A stretch of DNA of 64,000 bases from Opitutaceae bacterium TAV5 (GCA_000242935.3 CP007053.1:4573001-4637000), one strand, 5' to 3'. Shown: positions 17,177 to 27,451, counted from the first letter of the stretch. Notes: generated from the sequence alone by a model not told the origin. Program-made: numbers and translations.

Positions 17177-18820
17177 ATGCCCGCCACCCTCACGCCGCCA
17201 CCGCCATCCGGACCTTCCGCCGCTGAAACCGCTCCACGCGCCTTCGCCATCAACAAGGCGCGTACGCGTCTCTTCGGGCTCACGCTCGACGAGTGCATCC
17301 GGGGTTTCTTCGGCGGCAACGCCATCATGGCGGTCGTGGTGCTGGCGCTCATCACCCTCTTCCTCTTTCGCGAAGGCGCGGAGTTTTTCACGCAAAACCG
17401 CGACAACCTCCGCATCTACCGCCAGGCCGGCCTCGAATACGTGGACGGCATGCGCGAGATCGGGGAAGGCCACACCGCTCTCACCCGTTATCTCTCCGAC
17501 GTGCGCATGCAGGCCGTGCGCGAACTCACCGCGCCTGCATCCGCCGCCCCCCTTTCGCTGGCCGAGGCCAACGCCCGTCTCGCGCCCTTCGACGATTTCT
17601 CGAACCGCTTTGCGGACGGCATCGATCCCGTCCGCGGCCTCGTTTCCGATCTCGCCGACGCGGCCGTCGCGATCAAGACCCGTCAACTGACCAACGCCGA
17701 TCGTCTCACCGAACGCGCCCAGCTCCTCGCCGCCGGAAAAACCGCCGAGGCTGCCGCCGTGGAGACCGAGACCATCGACTTCGCGGCCGAGACGGCGCTC
17801 CTCACCGGCACCCTTCCCGCCTTCAGGGAGGCCACCGCCACGCTTGCGGAACAACTCCGCGAGATCGTCGCGCAGCCGCCCGCGATGTCCTCCCCCGCGC
17901 TCGACAAGCGCATGGCGCGCTTTGCCGAGCTCACGCGCCAGTACCTCGAGACCTTTCCCGGTGTGCTCCACCGCCTCGAGACCTGGGACGCCGCCGCGCC
18001 CGTTCCCGCCTGGAAATCGCTGACCGCCTTCCTCACCGGCACGCGCTGGCTGACCGCGAGTTTCTGGCAGGACTGGTACGGCATCCTGCCGCTGTTCACC
18101 GGCTCGCTCCTCGTCTCCGCCATCGCGCTCGCCCTGGCGGTGCCGTTCGGGGTCGGCGCCGCCATCTACATCAACCAGATCGCCACCGTGCGCGAGCAGC
18201 GGATCGTCAAACCCGCCATCGAATTCATCTCGGCGATCCCCTCCGTGGTGCTCGGCTTTTTCGGCATCGCGGTTCTCGGCCAGGCGCTGCGCGTGCTCTC
18301 CGGCGTGTCATGGCTTTCCTGGGTGCCCGGCTTCCCGTTCGCCGAGCGCCTCAACGCGCTCACCGCCGGCTGCCTGCTCGCACTCATCGCGGTGCCCACG
18401 ATCTTCACGCTGGCCGAGGACGCGCTCAACAACGTGCCCCGCGCCTTCAAGGAAGCCTCGTTCGCGCTCGGCGCCACGCGCCTGCAGACGATCATCCGCA
18501 TCATCGTGCCCGCGTCGTTCTCCGGCATCATTTCGGCGACGCTGCTCGGCTTCGGCCGCGTGATCGGCGAGACGATGGTCGTGCTCCTTTGCGCAGGCAA
18601 CCGCATCGCCATCCCCGATTTCACCGCGGGCCTCGGCGTGGTGACCCAGCCCGTGCACACCATGACCGGCATCATCGCCCAGGAAATGGGTGAGGTCGTG
18701 CGCGGCAGCATCCACTACCGCGCGCTCTTCGTCGTCGGCCTCGTCCTCTTCTTCCTCGCCCTGCTGATCAACTGGCTTGCGCAAAAAATCGTCCGCAAAT
18801 ACCGCATCTCCATCGGCTGA
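17177..18820 (+). CDS. pstC: Phosphate ABC permease PstC with large periplasmic insertion
   Basis: A 547-residue permease, clearly longer than usual PstC (about 300). Helix 1 is at about 45-66 and the standard five-helix transport domain starts near residue 303. It carries [11 protein letters not shown], the EAA loop [23 protein letters not shown], and FGRVIGETM. Between them lie about 230 mostly helical, charged residues with no membrane segment, predicted to face the periplasm. The transport core is standard, so function in phosphate import is secure; the role of the insert is unknown. PstA, the next gene, has a smaller insert at the same place. Confidence 0.92.
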   Translation: MPATLTPPPPSGPSAAETAPRAFAINKARTRLFGLTLDECIRGFFGGNAIMAVVVLALITLFLFREGAEFFTQNRDNLRIYRQAGLEYVDGMREIGEGHTALTRYLSDVRMQAVRELTAPASAAPLSLAEANARLAPFDDFSNRFADGIDPVRGLVSDLADAAVAIKTRQLTNADRLTERAQLLAAGKTAEAAAVETETIDFAAETALLTGTLPAFREATATLAEQLREIVAQPPAMSSPALDKRMARFAELTRQYLETFPGVLHRLETWDAAAPVPAWKSLTAFLTGTRWLTASFWQDWYGILPLFTGSLLVSAIALALAVPFGVGAAIYINQIATVREQRIVKPAIEFISAIPSVVLGFFGIAVLGQALRVLSGVSWLSWVPGFPFAERLNALTAGCLLALIAVPTIFTLAEDALNNVPRAFKEASFALGATRLQTIIRIIVPASFSGIISATLLGFGRVIGETMVVLLCAGNRIAIPDFTAGLGVVTQPVHTMTGIIAQEMGEVVRGSIHYRALFVVGLVLFFLALLINWLAQKIVRKYRISIG

Positions 18821-18873
18821 AAATCACCGGCCGGACCGGACCGCTCCGGCCCATCCTGAAAACACCTTCATCC

Positions 18874-19971
18874 TTGAACCCGCCATCACCAGTCTCTTCC
18901 CCCAATCCTTTCGCTGCCCGGCCCGGCGCGCTGGATACCGCCGAGCGCGGGCTTTTCTGGATCTTCCGCATCGCCACCTACACCGTGCTGCTCTGCGGGG
19001 CGCTGATCTTTGCCGACATCATCTTCAAGGGCAGCAGCACCGTCTTCGGTTCGTTCCGGGCGACGTCCTCCTTCCCGTATTTCACCAACACCTTTCTCGC
19101 CGAATCGCCCGAGACGCTGCACGTCTTCGAGCTCGACGGGAAAAAACAGCAGATGGGCGACCGCGAGTTTCGCGAATTCGGCAAGCGTCGCGAAGCCGAG
19201 GCGCTGGCCGCTGGCCAGACCGCGCCCGCGCCGGTCCGTTCCGAAAGCTACGCCCACTCCGCCGGCGGCATCTGGCCGTGCATCGTCGGCACCGTGCTCC
19301 TCACCATCGGCTCCATGACCATCGCCCTCGTCCTCGGCGTGTGCAGCGCGATCTATCTCAGCGAATACGCGCGCGACGGCCGTTTTGTCCGCTTCATCCG
19401 GCTCGCCATCATCAACCTCGCCGGCGTGCCCTCCATCGTGTTCGGGCTTTTCGGCTTCGGGCTCTTCGTGATCTTTTTCGGCTGGAACGTCTCGCTGCTC
19501 GCCGGCTGGTTCACGCTCGCGTTCATGGTGCTGCCGGTGGTCATCACCGCCTCCGAGGAGGCGCTCAAGGCCGTGCCCCGCGGCTTCCGCGAAGGCGCGC
19601 TCGCACTCGGCGCCACGAAGTGGCAGGCGATCCGCACCAACGTCCTGCCGTACGCGATGCCCGGCATCCTCACCTCGTCGATTCTCGGCATCGCCCGCGT
19701 CGCCGGCGAGACGGCGCCGATCATGTTCACCGCCGCCTATGTCGTCCGCGACAAACTTCCCTGGGAGGTCGACAGGATCGGCGACTTCTTCTTCCAGAGT
19801 GTCATGGCGCTGCCCTACCACATCTACGTCGTCTCCTCGAAAATTCCGCAAAACGAATACACGGAACGCGTGCAATACGGCACCGCCTTCGTGTTCCTCC
19901 TGCTCGTCGGCCTCATCGCGACCAGCTCCATCCTTCTTCGCAACAAACTCCGCGGCCGCTACCAATGGTAA
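18874..19971 (+). CDS. pstA: Phosphate ABC permease PstA
   Basis: A 365-residue permease partner of PstC. Helix 1 lies at about 29-49, then an unusual periplasmic loop of about 80 residues, then the transport domain from residue 130. That domain contains [13 protein letters not shown], the EAA loop [22 protein letters not shown], and [10 protein letters not shown]. The start is a TTG at 18874, the only reasonable initiator before helix 1; the Shine-Dalgarno sequence is weak. The gene's end overlaps the pstB start. Confidence 0.92.
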   Translation: MNPPSPVSSPNPFAARPGALDTAERGLFWIFRIATYTVLLCGALIFADIIFKGSSTVFGSFRATSSFPYFTNTFLAESPETLHVFELDGKKQQMGDREFREFGKRREAEALAAGQTAPAPVRSESYAHSAGGIWPCIVGTVLLTIGSMTIALVLGVCSAIYLSEYARDGRFVRFIRLAIINLAGVPSIVFGLFGFGLFVIFFGWNVSLLAGWFTLAFMVLPVVITASEEALKAVPRGFREGALALGATKWQAIRTNVLPYAMPGILTSSILGIARVAGETAPIMFTAAYVVRDKLPWEVDRIGDFFFQSVMALPYHIYVVSSKIPQNEYTERVQYGTAFVFLLLVGLIATSSILLRNKLRGRYQW

Positions 19972-20837
19972 ACACCACGACCACCACCTCTCCTGTTTCC
20001 GCCTCCGCCCCCGCCGGGGCTCCCGCGACCGATTCGCGGCCGGTCATCCGTCCGCCGGCCCCCCGCGCCGCCGGCGCGGCCGTCACGCTGATCGATGTCG
20101 ACCACCTCGACTTCTACTACGGCGAGAAACAGGCCCTTTTCGACATCAACCTCCGCATCGAGGAAAAACGCGTCACCGCCTTCATCGGTCCTTCCGGCTG
20201 CGGCAAGTCCACGCTCCTGCGCTGCCTCAACCGGATGAACGATCTCATCGACGGCACGCGCATCGGCGGCGGTTCGATCTGCATCCGCGGGCACGATATC
20301 CACGGCTCCGACGTCGATCCCATCGAGCTGCGCAAGCGCGTGGGCATGGTGTTCCAGAAATCGAATCCCTTCCCCAAATCCATCTACGAAAACATCACGT
20401 ACGGACTGCGCATCCAGGGCGTGAAGTCCAAGAGCAAGCTCGATGAAGTCGTTGAAAAATCATTACGCGGCGCCGCGCTCTGGGACGAGGTGAAGGACCG
20501 CCTGCACGAGAGCGGCCTCGGCCTTTCCGGCGGGCAGCAGCAACGCCTCTGCATCGCCCGCGCCATCGCCGTGTCGCCCGACATCATCCTGATGGACGAG
20601 CCCTGCTCCGCGCTCGACCCCATCGCCACAGCCAAGGTCGAGGAGCTGATCCACGAACTGAAAAACGACTACACGATCATCATCGTGACGCACTCCATGC
20701 AGCAGGCCGCCCGCTGCTCCGACAGGACGGCCTTTTTCTACATGGGCCGGCTCATCGAATACGCTGACACGCGCACGATCTTCATGAACCCCTCCAACCC
20801 GCAAACCGAAGCCTACGTCTCCGGCCGCTTCGGATAA
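19965..20837 (+). CDS. pstB: Phosphate ABC ATPase PstB
   Basis: A 290-residue ATPase powering PstCA. Walker [10 protein letters not shown], the PstB-specific [11 protein letters not shown], the Q-loop [19 protein letters not shown], signature [14 protein letters not shown], Walker [17 protein letters not shown] and the His switch VTHSMQQA are all present. About 40 extra Pro/Ala/Thr-rich residues precede the domain. The ATG at 19965 overlaps the pstA stop by seven bases, which implies translational coupling. An inverted-repeat element separates it from phoU. Confidence 0.95.
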   Translation: MVNTTTTTSPVSASAPAGAPATDSRPVIRPPAPRAAGAAVTLIDVDHLDFYYGEKQALFDINLRIEEKRVTAFIGPSGCGKSTLLRCLNRMNDLIDGTRIGGGSICIRGHDIHGSDVDPIELRKRVGMVFQKSNPFPKSIYENITYGLRIQGVKSKSKLDEVVEKSLRGAALWDEVKDRLHESGLGLSGGQQQRLCIARAIAVSPDIILMDEPCSALDPIATAKVEELIHELKNDYTIIIVTHSMQQAARCSDRTAFFYMGRLIEYADTRTIFMNPSNPQTEAYVSGRFG

Positions 20838-20854
20838 AAAAACCAAAACCGTTT

Positions 20855-20992
20855 TTAACCACTAATGCACACTGATGCACACTAATGACCGGAGAAAGAA
20901 GTACCCATAAAAATGTGACGCATCCAGGCTCCCTTTGCCGCCCCATTCTCCTCTTCTCTTATTAGTGTCCATCAGTGTGCATCAGTGGTTAA
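20855..20992. repeat. Inverted word-array element between pstB and phoU
   Basis: The left arm at 20855-20887 starts TTAACCAC and contains the words ACTAATGCAC, ACTGATGCAC and ACTAATG. The right arm at 20961-20992 is its inverted partner and ends GTGGTTAA. The period is about ten bases and the central 70 bases are unrelated to the arms. It fills most of the pstB-phoU gap. Confidence 0.8.
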
Positions 20993-21043
20993 CTCTCCGT
21001 GTTTGTTCTCTGTGCCTCTCTGGTTCACCAAAAAACTTTTCAA

Positions 21044-21715
21044 ATGAAACGCTTCTTCGACACCGAACTCGAATCCTTCCGCTCGCACCTGTTGCTCATG
21101 GGCGAACTGGCGATCAGCCAGGTCAACCAGGCGATCAAGGCCCTCGTCGATGCGGATATCGACCTCGCCCGCAAGGTCATCGCGAGCGACGACGAACTCG
21201 ACCACCTCGAGATCGAAATCGACAACGAGGCCATCCGCTACATGAACCTGCGCGCCCCCATCGCCACCGAGCTGCGGCTCGTCATCGTGGGCATGAAAGC
21301 CTCGCACGATCTCGAACGCGTCGGCGACGAGGCCTCCAACATCGCCAAGCGCGTGAAAAAGCTCGCCGTCGAACCGCCGCTCAAGCCCTACGTGGACATC
21401 CCGCGCATGGCCGGCCTCGCCACGGCGATGCTCCGCGATGCGCTCGACTGTTTCATCGAGACCGATTCACAGAAACCGGTCGAGATCATCCGGCGCGACG
21501 AGGAAGTGGATATCCTGAACAAGCAGGTTTACCGGGAACTGAGCAGTTTCATGATCGAGCGTCCCGACACGATCAGCCGCGCGCTCGAGCTGATGTTCAT
21601 CTCCAAGTCCATCGAACGCATCGCCGACCACGCGACCAACATCGCCGAGGAGATGATCTTCCTCACCCAGGCCCGCGACGTCCGGCACGACGGGGAGCTG
21701 AAAAAGAAGGCCTGA
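21044..21715 (+). CDS. phoU: Phosphate signalling protein PhoU
   Basis: A 223-residue all-helical protein made of two three-helix bundles. Each carries the metal-binding signature: ERVGDEASNIAKRV (about 88-101) and ERIADHATNIAEEMIF (about 191-206). In other bacteria PhoU restrains the Pst transporter and its sensor kinase when phosphate is plentiful. The ATG at 21044 gives the canonical N-terminus MKRFFDTEL; an upstream GTG would add vector-like residues from the repeat. It closes the phosphate cluster. No PhoR/PhoB pair lies beside it. Confidence 0.95.
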   Translation: MKRFFDTELESFRSHLLLMGELAISQVNQAIKALVDADIDLARKVIASDDELDHLEIEIDNEAIRYMNLRAPIATELRLVIVGMKASHDLERVGDEASNIAKRVKKLAVEPPLKPYVDIPRMAGLATAMLRDALDCFIETDSQKPVEIIRRDEEVDILNKQVYRELSSFMIERPDTISRALELMFISKSIERIADHATNIAEEMIFLTQARDVRHDGELKKKA

Positions 21716-21746
21716 AAACAAGGATGGCGCGACTGCCAGCTTCCTG

Positions 21747-21911
21747 ACCACGGATTGCACGGATTGGCTGTGCCGCAACCGAAGGGAGAGAAAGAATGGC
21801 CACGAAAAACACGAAAAGACATGCCGCGGATGAAATCCTCCATCGCGCTTATAAGCGCGCGGGAGATTCTCGTCGCACAGAAGGGAATTTCGTGTTTTTT
21901 GTGGCCGTTCC
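21747..21911. repeat. Half CCACGGAT arm plus palindrome-core element, copy A
   Basis: This stretch fills the 322-base phoU-rlmI spacer, where no gene is supported. A lone arm with two CACGGATT words is at 21747-21766. The second element (21794-21911) has inverted arms GGCCACGAAAAACACGAAAA and TTTCGTGTTTTTTGTGGCC around the 16-base palindrome CGCGCTTATAAGCGCG at 21844-21859. Copies B (34525-34651) and C (41806-41934, reversed) share the layout. Confidence 0.75.
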
Positions 21912-22037
21912 GGTTTGAATCCGGAACGCATCGACACCGAGGGAAATCATGCGCTCTGGCGGATTCTTTGGCGGTTGACCGGGATTTTGATTCGACCGCC
22001 TGCGTGCAGATTTGGTTCAAATTCCGGCATTCCATCC

Positions 22038-23273
22038 ATGCCGCCTGCCGAACAACCGCCTGCGCCACCCGCTTCCGTCCCGCCTGCCGAACGCCCCACG
22101 CCGTGGGCGCAGCTCAAATATTTCACGTTCCAGCCGGCGATTTTCCCGCGGCTGCTCGGCGAGGTATCGCGCGATGCGCGGCCGGGCGATCTCGTCACCG
22201 TTTACGACAAGGCCGGGCAAAAACTCGGCGCCGGGCTCTACAATCCCCGCGCCAAGATCGTCCTGCGCGTCGTCGCCCACGGCGCGGAGGCGGAGCTGGG
22301 CGAGGCGTATTTCGAAAAGGCCATCCGCCGCGCCGTGGCGCTGCGCCGCGAGGTATTCCGGCTCGATGACGTGAGCGATGCGTACCGGCTCGTCAATTCC
22401 GACGGCGACGGGTTGAGCGGGCTGATCGTCGATCGCTACGGCGAGACGCTCCTGTGCGAAGTGACGTCGTTCGGCATGGCGCGGCGGTTGCCGGAGTGGC
22501 TGCCGCTGCTGCACGAACAGGCGGGCACGACGTTCGCCCGCGTCCATGTCGACCACGACCTCGGCAGCCTGGAAGGGATCAAGCCGTCGTGGTTCAACGA
22601 GACCAACGCCGCCGCGCCGCGTCTGGTCAAAATTCGCGAACACGGCATCCGTTACGAAGTCGATTTCACGGAGGGTCACAAAACGGGTTTTTTCTGCGAC
22701 CAGCGCGACAACCGCCGCGCGATTGCGCAACTCGTGACACCGGAGGCGCGCGTGCTCGACCTGTGCTGCTACACGGCGGGGTTTTCGATCAACGCCAAGG
22801 TGACGGGCGGCGCGGGCGAGGTGACGGCGGTCGATCTCGACGAGGCGGCCATCGCGCAGGCGAAACGCAACGCCAACCTCAACCAGGCGCGTATCCGTTT
22901 TGTCCATGCGGATGCCTTCGCGTACGCGCGGCAGATGCAGCAGAACGGCGAGTCGTGGGATGTCGTGGTGCTCGACCCGCCCAAGCTGATTTTCACCCGC
23001 GAGAATCCGGGCAACGCCGAGGGCCGGAGAAAATACGAGGACCTGAACCAGCTCGCCATCAGCCTCGTGAAACCGGGCGGGGTGTTTGTCACGTGTTCGT
23101 GCTCGGGACTGCTGGAGGAGCCGGATTTCGAGCAGCACGTCATCAAGGCGGCGCACCGGCTGGGACGGCGGTTGCAGTTTTTCGCGAAGACCGGGCCGGG
23201 GACGGATCACCCGGTGTATTCGAATTGCCTGGAAAGCCGCTACCTGAAGGTGCTCTGGGCGCGGGTGGTGTGA
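22038..23273 (+). CDS. Class I rRNA large-subunit methyltransferase (RlmI family)
   Basis: A 411-residue SAM-dependent methyltransferase expected to make a 5-methylcytosine in 23S rRNA. An N-terminal PUA domain (about 20-100) leads into the EEHD-like linker with LVNSDGDGLSGLIVDRYG. The catalytic Rossmann domain contains VLDLCCYTAGFSI (SAM loop), VTAVDLDE, and VVLDPPKL. A late Cys in TCSCSG corresponds to the family's catalytic cysteine region. The start MPPAEQ at 22038 was preferred because the upstream in-frame sequence is repeat DNA. It is separate from the phosphate genes. Confidence 0.88.
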   Translation: MPPAEQPPAPPASVPPAERPTPWAQLKYFTFQPAIFPRLLGEVSRDARPGDLVTVYDKAGQKLGAGLYNPRAKIVLRVVAHGAEAELGEAYFEKAIRRAVALRREVFRLDDVSDAYRLVNSDGDGLSGLIVDRYGETLLCEVTSFGMARRLPEWLPLLHEQAGTTFARVHVDHDLGSLEGIKPSWFNETNAAAPRLVKIREHGIRYEVDFTEGHKTGFFCDQRDNRRAIAQLVTPEARVLDLCCYTAGFSINAKVTGGAGEVTAVDLDEAAIAQAKRNANLNQARIRFVHADAFAYARQMQQNGESWDVVVLDPPKLIFTRENPGNAEGRRKYEDLNQLAISLVKPGGVFVTCSCSGLLEEPDFEQHVIKAAHRLGRRLQFFAKTGPGTDHPVYSNCLESRYLKVLWARVV

Positions 23274-23298
23274 GAGGGGATGGTCAAGGACGTCCCGC

Positions 23299-23434
23299 AA
23301 GCCACACGCGGGGACGCGTTGGCCGTGCCACTTTTCTTGCCAATCCCGGCGGCTTCGCCGTCAGCGGGCGTTTGGCGGAAAAAGCCCGCGCCACGCGCAG
23401 AGGCAACGCTCACGGGCAGGGATGCCCGTGCCAC
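23299..23434. repeat. Dispersed CACGGGC...GCCCGTG repeat
   Basis: The spacer between the convergent methyltransferase and DUF4340 genes contains GTGCCAC words and a hairpin of CACGGGCA and TGCCCGTG (23411-23432). It is preceded by the phrase CCACGCGCAGAGGCAACGC. The same phrase plus hairpin recurs at 44056-44098 and 62645-62690. It may fold between the two convergent transcripts. Confidence 0.65.
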
Positions 23435-23435
23435 G

Positions 23436-24665
23436 TTATTGATCCGGCTTCGCGGTGCCGGCTTCCGGAGTTCCCGGCTTTGGCGCTTCTTTTTTCGGCT
23501 CTTCCGGCGCCAGGAGATCGTCGGCTTTGGCCGGGAGGCTGGTGTAGACGAATTCATACACCTCGACCGCGCGCTTTTTCATGAGCGCATTGACGGGCGC
23601 GTCGGCCTTGGTGTCGGTGACAAAAACATACACCGGACCGGCGGGCTTGCCGGTGTCTTCCTTGCCCGGTTCGGCGGCGGCAGGCGTGTCGGCAGGTTGA
23701 TCCGCATCGGAAGAGGGCGCGGTCTGCTCGCCGGTTGCCGGGGTCTCGCCCGAACCGGCCGCCTTGTCCTTGTCGGCGGATTTGTCCGTTTCGGGTTTCG
23801 CAGCCGGTTTGGCGGGTTCGGCGGGCCGGCGGCCGAGGGCGATGGTCAGCGTGCGGTTGTCGAACGTGGTGAGCTTGACGGTGCGGGCATGGTTGCGGGC
23901 GTCGACGGCATCGGGCGCATCGGGCCCGGTGGTGTTGCTCAGGCGCAGGCCGGTGAGGTTGTTGAGCTGGGTGGTGATGGCATCACCCTTGACGGTGTGG
24001 CCGGCGCGGGCGGGCGTGGCCTCGAAGGGCGCGTCCTTGTCCTTGCGCGTGACGGTGAGCGGGTCGCCTTCGGGGAAGGTGAATTCGGCTTTGGCGATGT
24101 CGGCGGGTTTGAGCGTGGTGAGCGCGCTGTCGGCCCAGTTTTTCGATTCGGTATCGAGCCAGAGGTTGAGTTTGGCGAGGTAGGCCTTGTCCTCGCCGGT
24201 GTAGCGGATGTAGCGGCCGCCGCCCGACTCGGCGGTGCGGCCGAGGTCGAGGGACCAGAGAGGAGCGGCCCCGGTCGCGGCGTCGGCAGCGCCGTAGAAG
24301 GCGATCTGCGTGCCGTTGAATTCGAGGCGCTTGAGGACTTCGGGGCGGGCGGAGACGAAGCGGTCGATCTTCGCGCCGGTGAGGTCGGCGACGAGACGGG
24401 TGAGTTTCGAAAAGTCGGCGGGCAGGTCGTAATAACTGGTGACGTGCCAGGTGCCGTCGGGCTGGCGGGCGAGTTCGACGGTCTTGCCGTCGTCGGTGAT
24501 CCTGACCCGGGTGGCCCCGGCGATTTTCGCCGCGGGGGCGACAGGTGCGCCGACGTTCCCGTTGCCTTCGGGAGTCGCGGGTTTTTGCGGGCGGGTCGCA
24601 AACCAGGTGGCTCCGGAAAGGGCGGCGAGAATCAGGACGGTAAGGAGGAGGGTCTTGAGCTTCAT
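23436..24665 (-). CDS. DUF4340 domain protein of a Gld-type ABC operon
   Basis: A 409-residue protein with one N-terminal membrane anchor (about 5-22, LLLTVLILAALSGATWF) and a long periplasmic part. It shows DUF4340 features, including VRITDDGKTVELARQPDGTWHV, the WADSAL block and paired beta-strand repeats. The C-terminal region has a Thr/Ala/Asp-rich low-complexity insert (about 300-350). It is the last of four genes ordered ATPase, permease, GldG-like, DUF4340, the arrangement of Gld-like ABC systems. Its biochemical role is unknown. Confidence 0.8.
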   Translation of the reverse strand: MKLKTLLLTVLILAALSGATWFATRPQKPATPEGNGNVGAPVAPAAKIAGATRVRITDDGKTVELARQPDGTWHVTSYYDLPADFSKLTRLVADLTGAKIDRFVSARPEVLKRLEFNGTQIAFYGAADAATGAAPLWSLDLGRTAESGGGRYIRYTGEDKAYLAKLNLWLDTESKNWADSALTTLKPADIAKAEFTFPEGDPLTVTRKDKDAPFEATPARAGHTVKGDAITTQLNNLTGLRLSNTTGPDAPDAVDARNHARTVKLTTFDNRTLTIALGRRPAEPAKPAAKPETDKSADKDKAAGSGETPATGEQTAPSSDADQPADTPAAAEPGKEDTGKPAGPVYVFVTDTKADAPVNALMKKRAVEVYEFVYTSLPAKADDLLAPEEPKKEAPKPGTPEAGTAKPDQ

Positions 24666-24750
24666 GGCGGAAAAAGCTGAAACGCTGAAAACGGAAAGGC
24701 TGAAAGGATGGATGCGGTGGCGGGAGGTGCGGGAATTTCAGCTTTTCCCG
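24666..24750. repeat. GCTGAAA word array in operon spacer
   Basis: On the plus strand the words AAAGCTGAAAC, GCTGAAAAC, GGAAAG and GCTGAAAGG run through 24668-24706. An inverted partner TTTCAGCTTTTCCC lies at 24737-24750, inside the end of the next gene. A second array of the same words is in the ATPase-permease spacer (27452-27602). Confidence 0.55.
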
Positions 24751-26690
24751 CGGCGGCTGCGGTAGAAGAGAAGGCCGCAGATGACGATGGCGGCAGGGAT
24801 GGAAAAGAGGTTCACGGCGGCGAGCTTGTATTCGAGGGCGTCGATGTCTTCGCGAAGGGAGCGGCGGATCTCGCGGCGTTCGCGGCGCATCTCGATCTCC
24901 TGCTTCTGGAAATCCTCGATGGCTTTCTGCATCTCGGGCGTGGCGACGAGGCGGTTGCCTTCGTTGGATTTGCCCATGAGCTGGCTGAGCTTCGACTGCA
25001 CGTCGTTGAGGCGGACTTCGAGTTCGGAGAGCTTGCTCTGGTATTTTTTCTGGGCGACCACCTGCATGTCGCGCACGACGGTGAAGGGGCGGTCGACATT
25101 GGTCTTGCCGCGCAGCGAGATGAGATCGGGCGCGCCGGCGATGGCGTCGACGATGTTGCTGCCGAGGGCGAGGTTGTCGTTGAGCGGTTCGGCGACTTCG
25201 GTGCCGAGGAAATTGGAGCGGCGGATGCTGAAATCGTCGAAGAGCCAGTCGGTGTCGGCGACGAGAATGACGGTGGACTTGCCTTCCTTGAGCGCGGGAG
25301 CGGCGGGCTTTTCCGGCGCGGCGGTTTTGTCCGGCTTGTCGGCGGCGGCGGTTTTGTCCGCGTCGTCGTCGGATGTTTCACCGTCCTTGTCGGCGGCGTC
25401 GTCTTTTTTGTCGGCCTTCGGCGGGCCGTCGGGGAAGGCGGTCCTGAATACGCCGGTGAGCTGGGCGGCGAGGAGTTTTTTGCCGGAGGGGATGATCTGT
25501 TTGGCCACATCTTCGGGCTGGGCCATTTGCAGGGTGAAGGAGGGCACGTCGCCGGCCTGGTCGCTGGTTTCGGCGAGCGGGGTGACGGCGAGTCCGCTGC
25601 CGGCGGTGTCGACGGTGAAGCTGCCGGGCTCGGCGAAGAGCAGGGAGCTGAGTTGCGCGGTGGGCTGGGCGTCATGGCCGAGGTTGTCCTGGACGAGGCT
25701 GAGCCAGACCGGGTAGCGCTCGACGGAGCGGCCGGTGTTGATCGGGGTGGCGAGCTTGAGGTCGCCGACGACGTTTTCCGGGTTGTAGCTCACTCCCCAG
25801 GCCTTGAGCAGGCGGGGGAGATCGCTGGAGATGTTTTGCGGGGGCATGCCCATCATCGCCATCTGGCCGCCCGAGCGGCGGAAGTATTGCGAGCCGGGAT
25901 CGACGGCGAGGAACACCGGATGGCCGGCGAGGAGAAACTGGTCGATCTGGTATTCGAGTTTTTCCGGGATGCCCTGCGGGTGGATGATGGCGAGGGCGGC
26001 GAGGTTGTCGGGGAGTGTTTCCGTGGAGGCGGCTTCGATGGGGACGATGGTGTAGGCGTTTTCCCACTCGGTGTAGATGAACTGGGGCGGGGTGCCGCGT
26101 TGCTGCTGTTGCATCATCATCATCATGTTGGGCTGCTGCCCGGCGAGGGGCAGGCTGGTGATGAGGCCGAGCCTGGGTTTTTCAATGAGTTGCACGCTGT
26201 GGACGAGCTGGGAGATGTCATACTCGAGGAACGACTCGCGCTGGGGATTGAGCACGGGGATGTTTTTCTGCAAGTCGGCCTGGGTGGCGACGAGGCCGAA
26301 GTAGACATTTTCGCCGGTGGTCGGGATGGTCTGCGGCTGGAGGCCGGCGCCGGCGGCGCGTTCTTCCTCGGGGGAGTCGGCCTTGGGGTTGATGACGTTG
26401 AGCGTGAGCTTGCCGCCGGAGGCGCGCACGTACTGGCGGAGGAGTTCCTGGACGCGGGAGGCGTAGTTTTTGTAGGAGGTGGGCAGGCCGTCGATGTCGC
26501 GCGAGAAATAGAAGTCCAGCGTGACCGGCTCCTCGATCTTGCCGAGGAGCGACTTCGTGCCGGGCGAGAGTGTGTAGACGCCGCCGGCGGTGGTATCGGC
26601 CCGGAACGGGAGACGCGAGGCGAGGTAGTTGACGAGAATCAGCGCGACGACGACGAGGAGGACGGCGATGATTTTGCTTCCGGTTTTCAT
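24738..26690 (-). CDS. GldG-like ABC transporter auxiliary protein
   Basis: A 650-residue protein with an N-terminal helix (about 7-26) and a C-terminal helix (about 625-645), leaving a large periplasmic domain. It matches the ABC auxiliary group seen in gliding-motility GldG: early SPGTKSLLGKIEEPVTLDFYFSRD, then a DUF-type central domain. Oddities include a run of five Met and four Gln (about 192-200), a Lys/Asp/Ala-rich insert (about 415-465), and a coiled-coil-like segment near 560-615. The product presumably works with the adjacent permease and ATPase; gliding is not implied. Confidence 0.8.
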   Translation of the reverse strand: MKTGSKIIAVLLVVVALILVNYLASRLPFRADTTAGGVYTLSPGTKSLLGKIEEPVTLDFYFSRDIDGLPTSYKNYASRVQELLRQYVRASGGKLTLNVINPKADSPEEERAAGAGLQPQTIPTTGENVYFGLVATQADLQKNIPVLNPQRESFLEYDISQLVHSVQLIEKPRLGLITSLPLAGQQPNMMMMMQQQQRGTPPQFIYTEWENAYTIVPIEAASTETLPDNLAALAIIHPQGIPEKLEYQIDQFLLAGHPVFLAVDPGSQYFRRSGGQMAMMGMPPQNISSDLPRLLKAWGVSYNPENVVGDLKLATPINTGRSVERYPVWLSLVQDNLGHDAQPTAQLSSLLFAEPGSFTVDTAGSGLAVTPLAETSDQAGDVPSFTLQMAQPEDVAKQIIPSGKKLLAAQLTGVFRTAFPDGPPKADKKDDAADKDGETSDDDADKTAAADKPDKTAAPEKPAAPALKEGKSTVILVADTDWLFDDFSIRRSNFLGTEVAEPLNDNLALGSNIVDAIAGAPDLISLRGKTNVDRPFTVVRDMQVVAQKKYQSKLSELEVRLNDVQSKLSQLMGKSNEGNRLVATPEMQKAIEDFQKQEIEMRRERREIRRSLREDIDALEYKLAAVNLFSIPAAIVICGLLFYRSRRGKS

Positions 26691-26732
26691 GATTGGGAAA
26701 GGTGGGTGGAAGGGTGACTCCGGCGCAGCCGG

Positions 26733-27449
26733 TCAGCGTTCGAGGACGATGACGTTGAGGAAGAGCGTGAAGCCCATGAGCGAGAGGAAGTAGATCAGGT
26801 CCTTCGGATCGATGATGCCCTTGGTGAACGGGTCAAAGTGCGGGATGAAGCCGCAGTTGGCGACGAAGTCCACGGCCTGGACGGGCAGGAAGGAGCCGAG
26901 CGCGCCGTTGAACACGCTCCAGCCGAGGAGGACGAGCACGAGGCAGATGATGACGCTGAGGACGAAGCTGATGACCTGGTTGCGGGTGAGGGCGGAGGTC
27001 AGCGAGCAGATGCCGAGATAGCCGCCCGCCATGAGGACGGCGCCGAGGTAGCTGCTGGCGATGACACCCCAGTCGGGATCGCCGAGGTAGCCGACGGTGA
27101 TGGCCATGGGGAAACTGAGCAGGATCGCGAGCGAGAGAAACGCCCACGCGGCGAGGAATTTCCCGGCGACGGCCTGGAGCGTGGTGATCGGGAGCGTGAA
27201 GAGAAGCTCGAGGGTGCCGCTGCGTTTTTCCTCGGCCCAGAGGCGCATGCCGGCGGCGGGCGCAAAGAAGAGCAGCAGCCAGGGGAGGAACATGAAGTAG
27301 CTCTCCAGCGAGGCGGTGTTGTTCTTGAAAAAATTGCCGATGAAGAAGGCGAGCCCGACCGAGGCCACGAGGAACACGATCAGGAACACATAGGCAACCG
27401 GCGAGCGGAAGTAACCGAGGAATTCGCGTTTGAAGACTGGGCAGATCAT
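26733..27449 (-). CDS. ABC-2 type permease (GldF-like)
   Basis: A 238-residue membrane protein with six predicted helices and short loops, of the ABC2-membrane-3 kind. The first helix contains SPVAYVFLIVFLVASVGLAFFIG. A cytoplasmic coupling segment EEKRSGTLELLFTLPI is diagnostic for ABC-2 permeases of this class. It lies between the ATPase and the GldG-like gene in the same direction, so it is the channel subunit of that transporter. Confidence 0.88.
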   Translation of the reverse strand: MICPVFKREFLGYFRSPVAYVFLIVFLVASVGLAFFIGNFFKNNTASLESYFMFLPWLLLFFAPAAGMRLWAEEKRSGTLELLFTLPITTLQAVAGKFLAAWAFLSLAILLSFPMAITVGYLGDPDWGVIASSYLGAVLMAGGYLGICSLTSALTRNQVISFVLSVIICLVLVLLGWSVFNGALGSFLPVQAVDFVANCGFIPHFDPFTKGIIDPKDLIYFLSLMGFTLFLNVIVLER

Positions 27450-27451
27450 GG

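Noticed and set aside
21755-22369. Small protein across the palindrome-core element
   Set aside because: The same peptide-like string appears in other copies in different frames and is a by-product of the repeat.
24708-26717. Plus-strand open frame opposite the GldG-like gene
   Set aside because: Encodes long Gly/Asp/Val low-complexity and carries no recognisable domain; the minus frame does.
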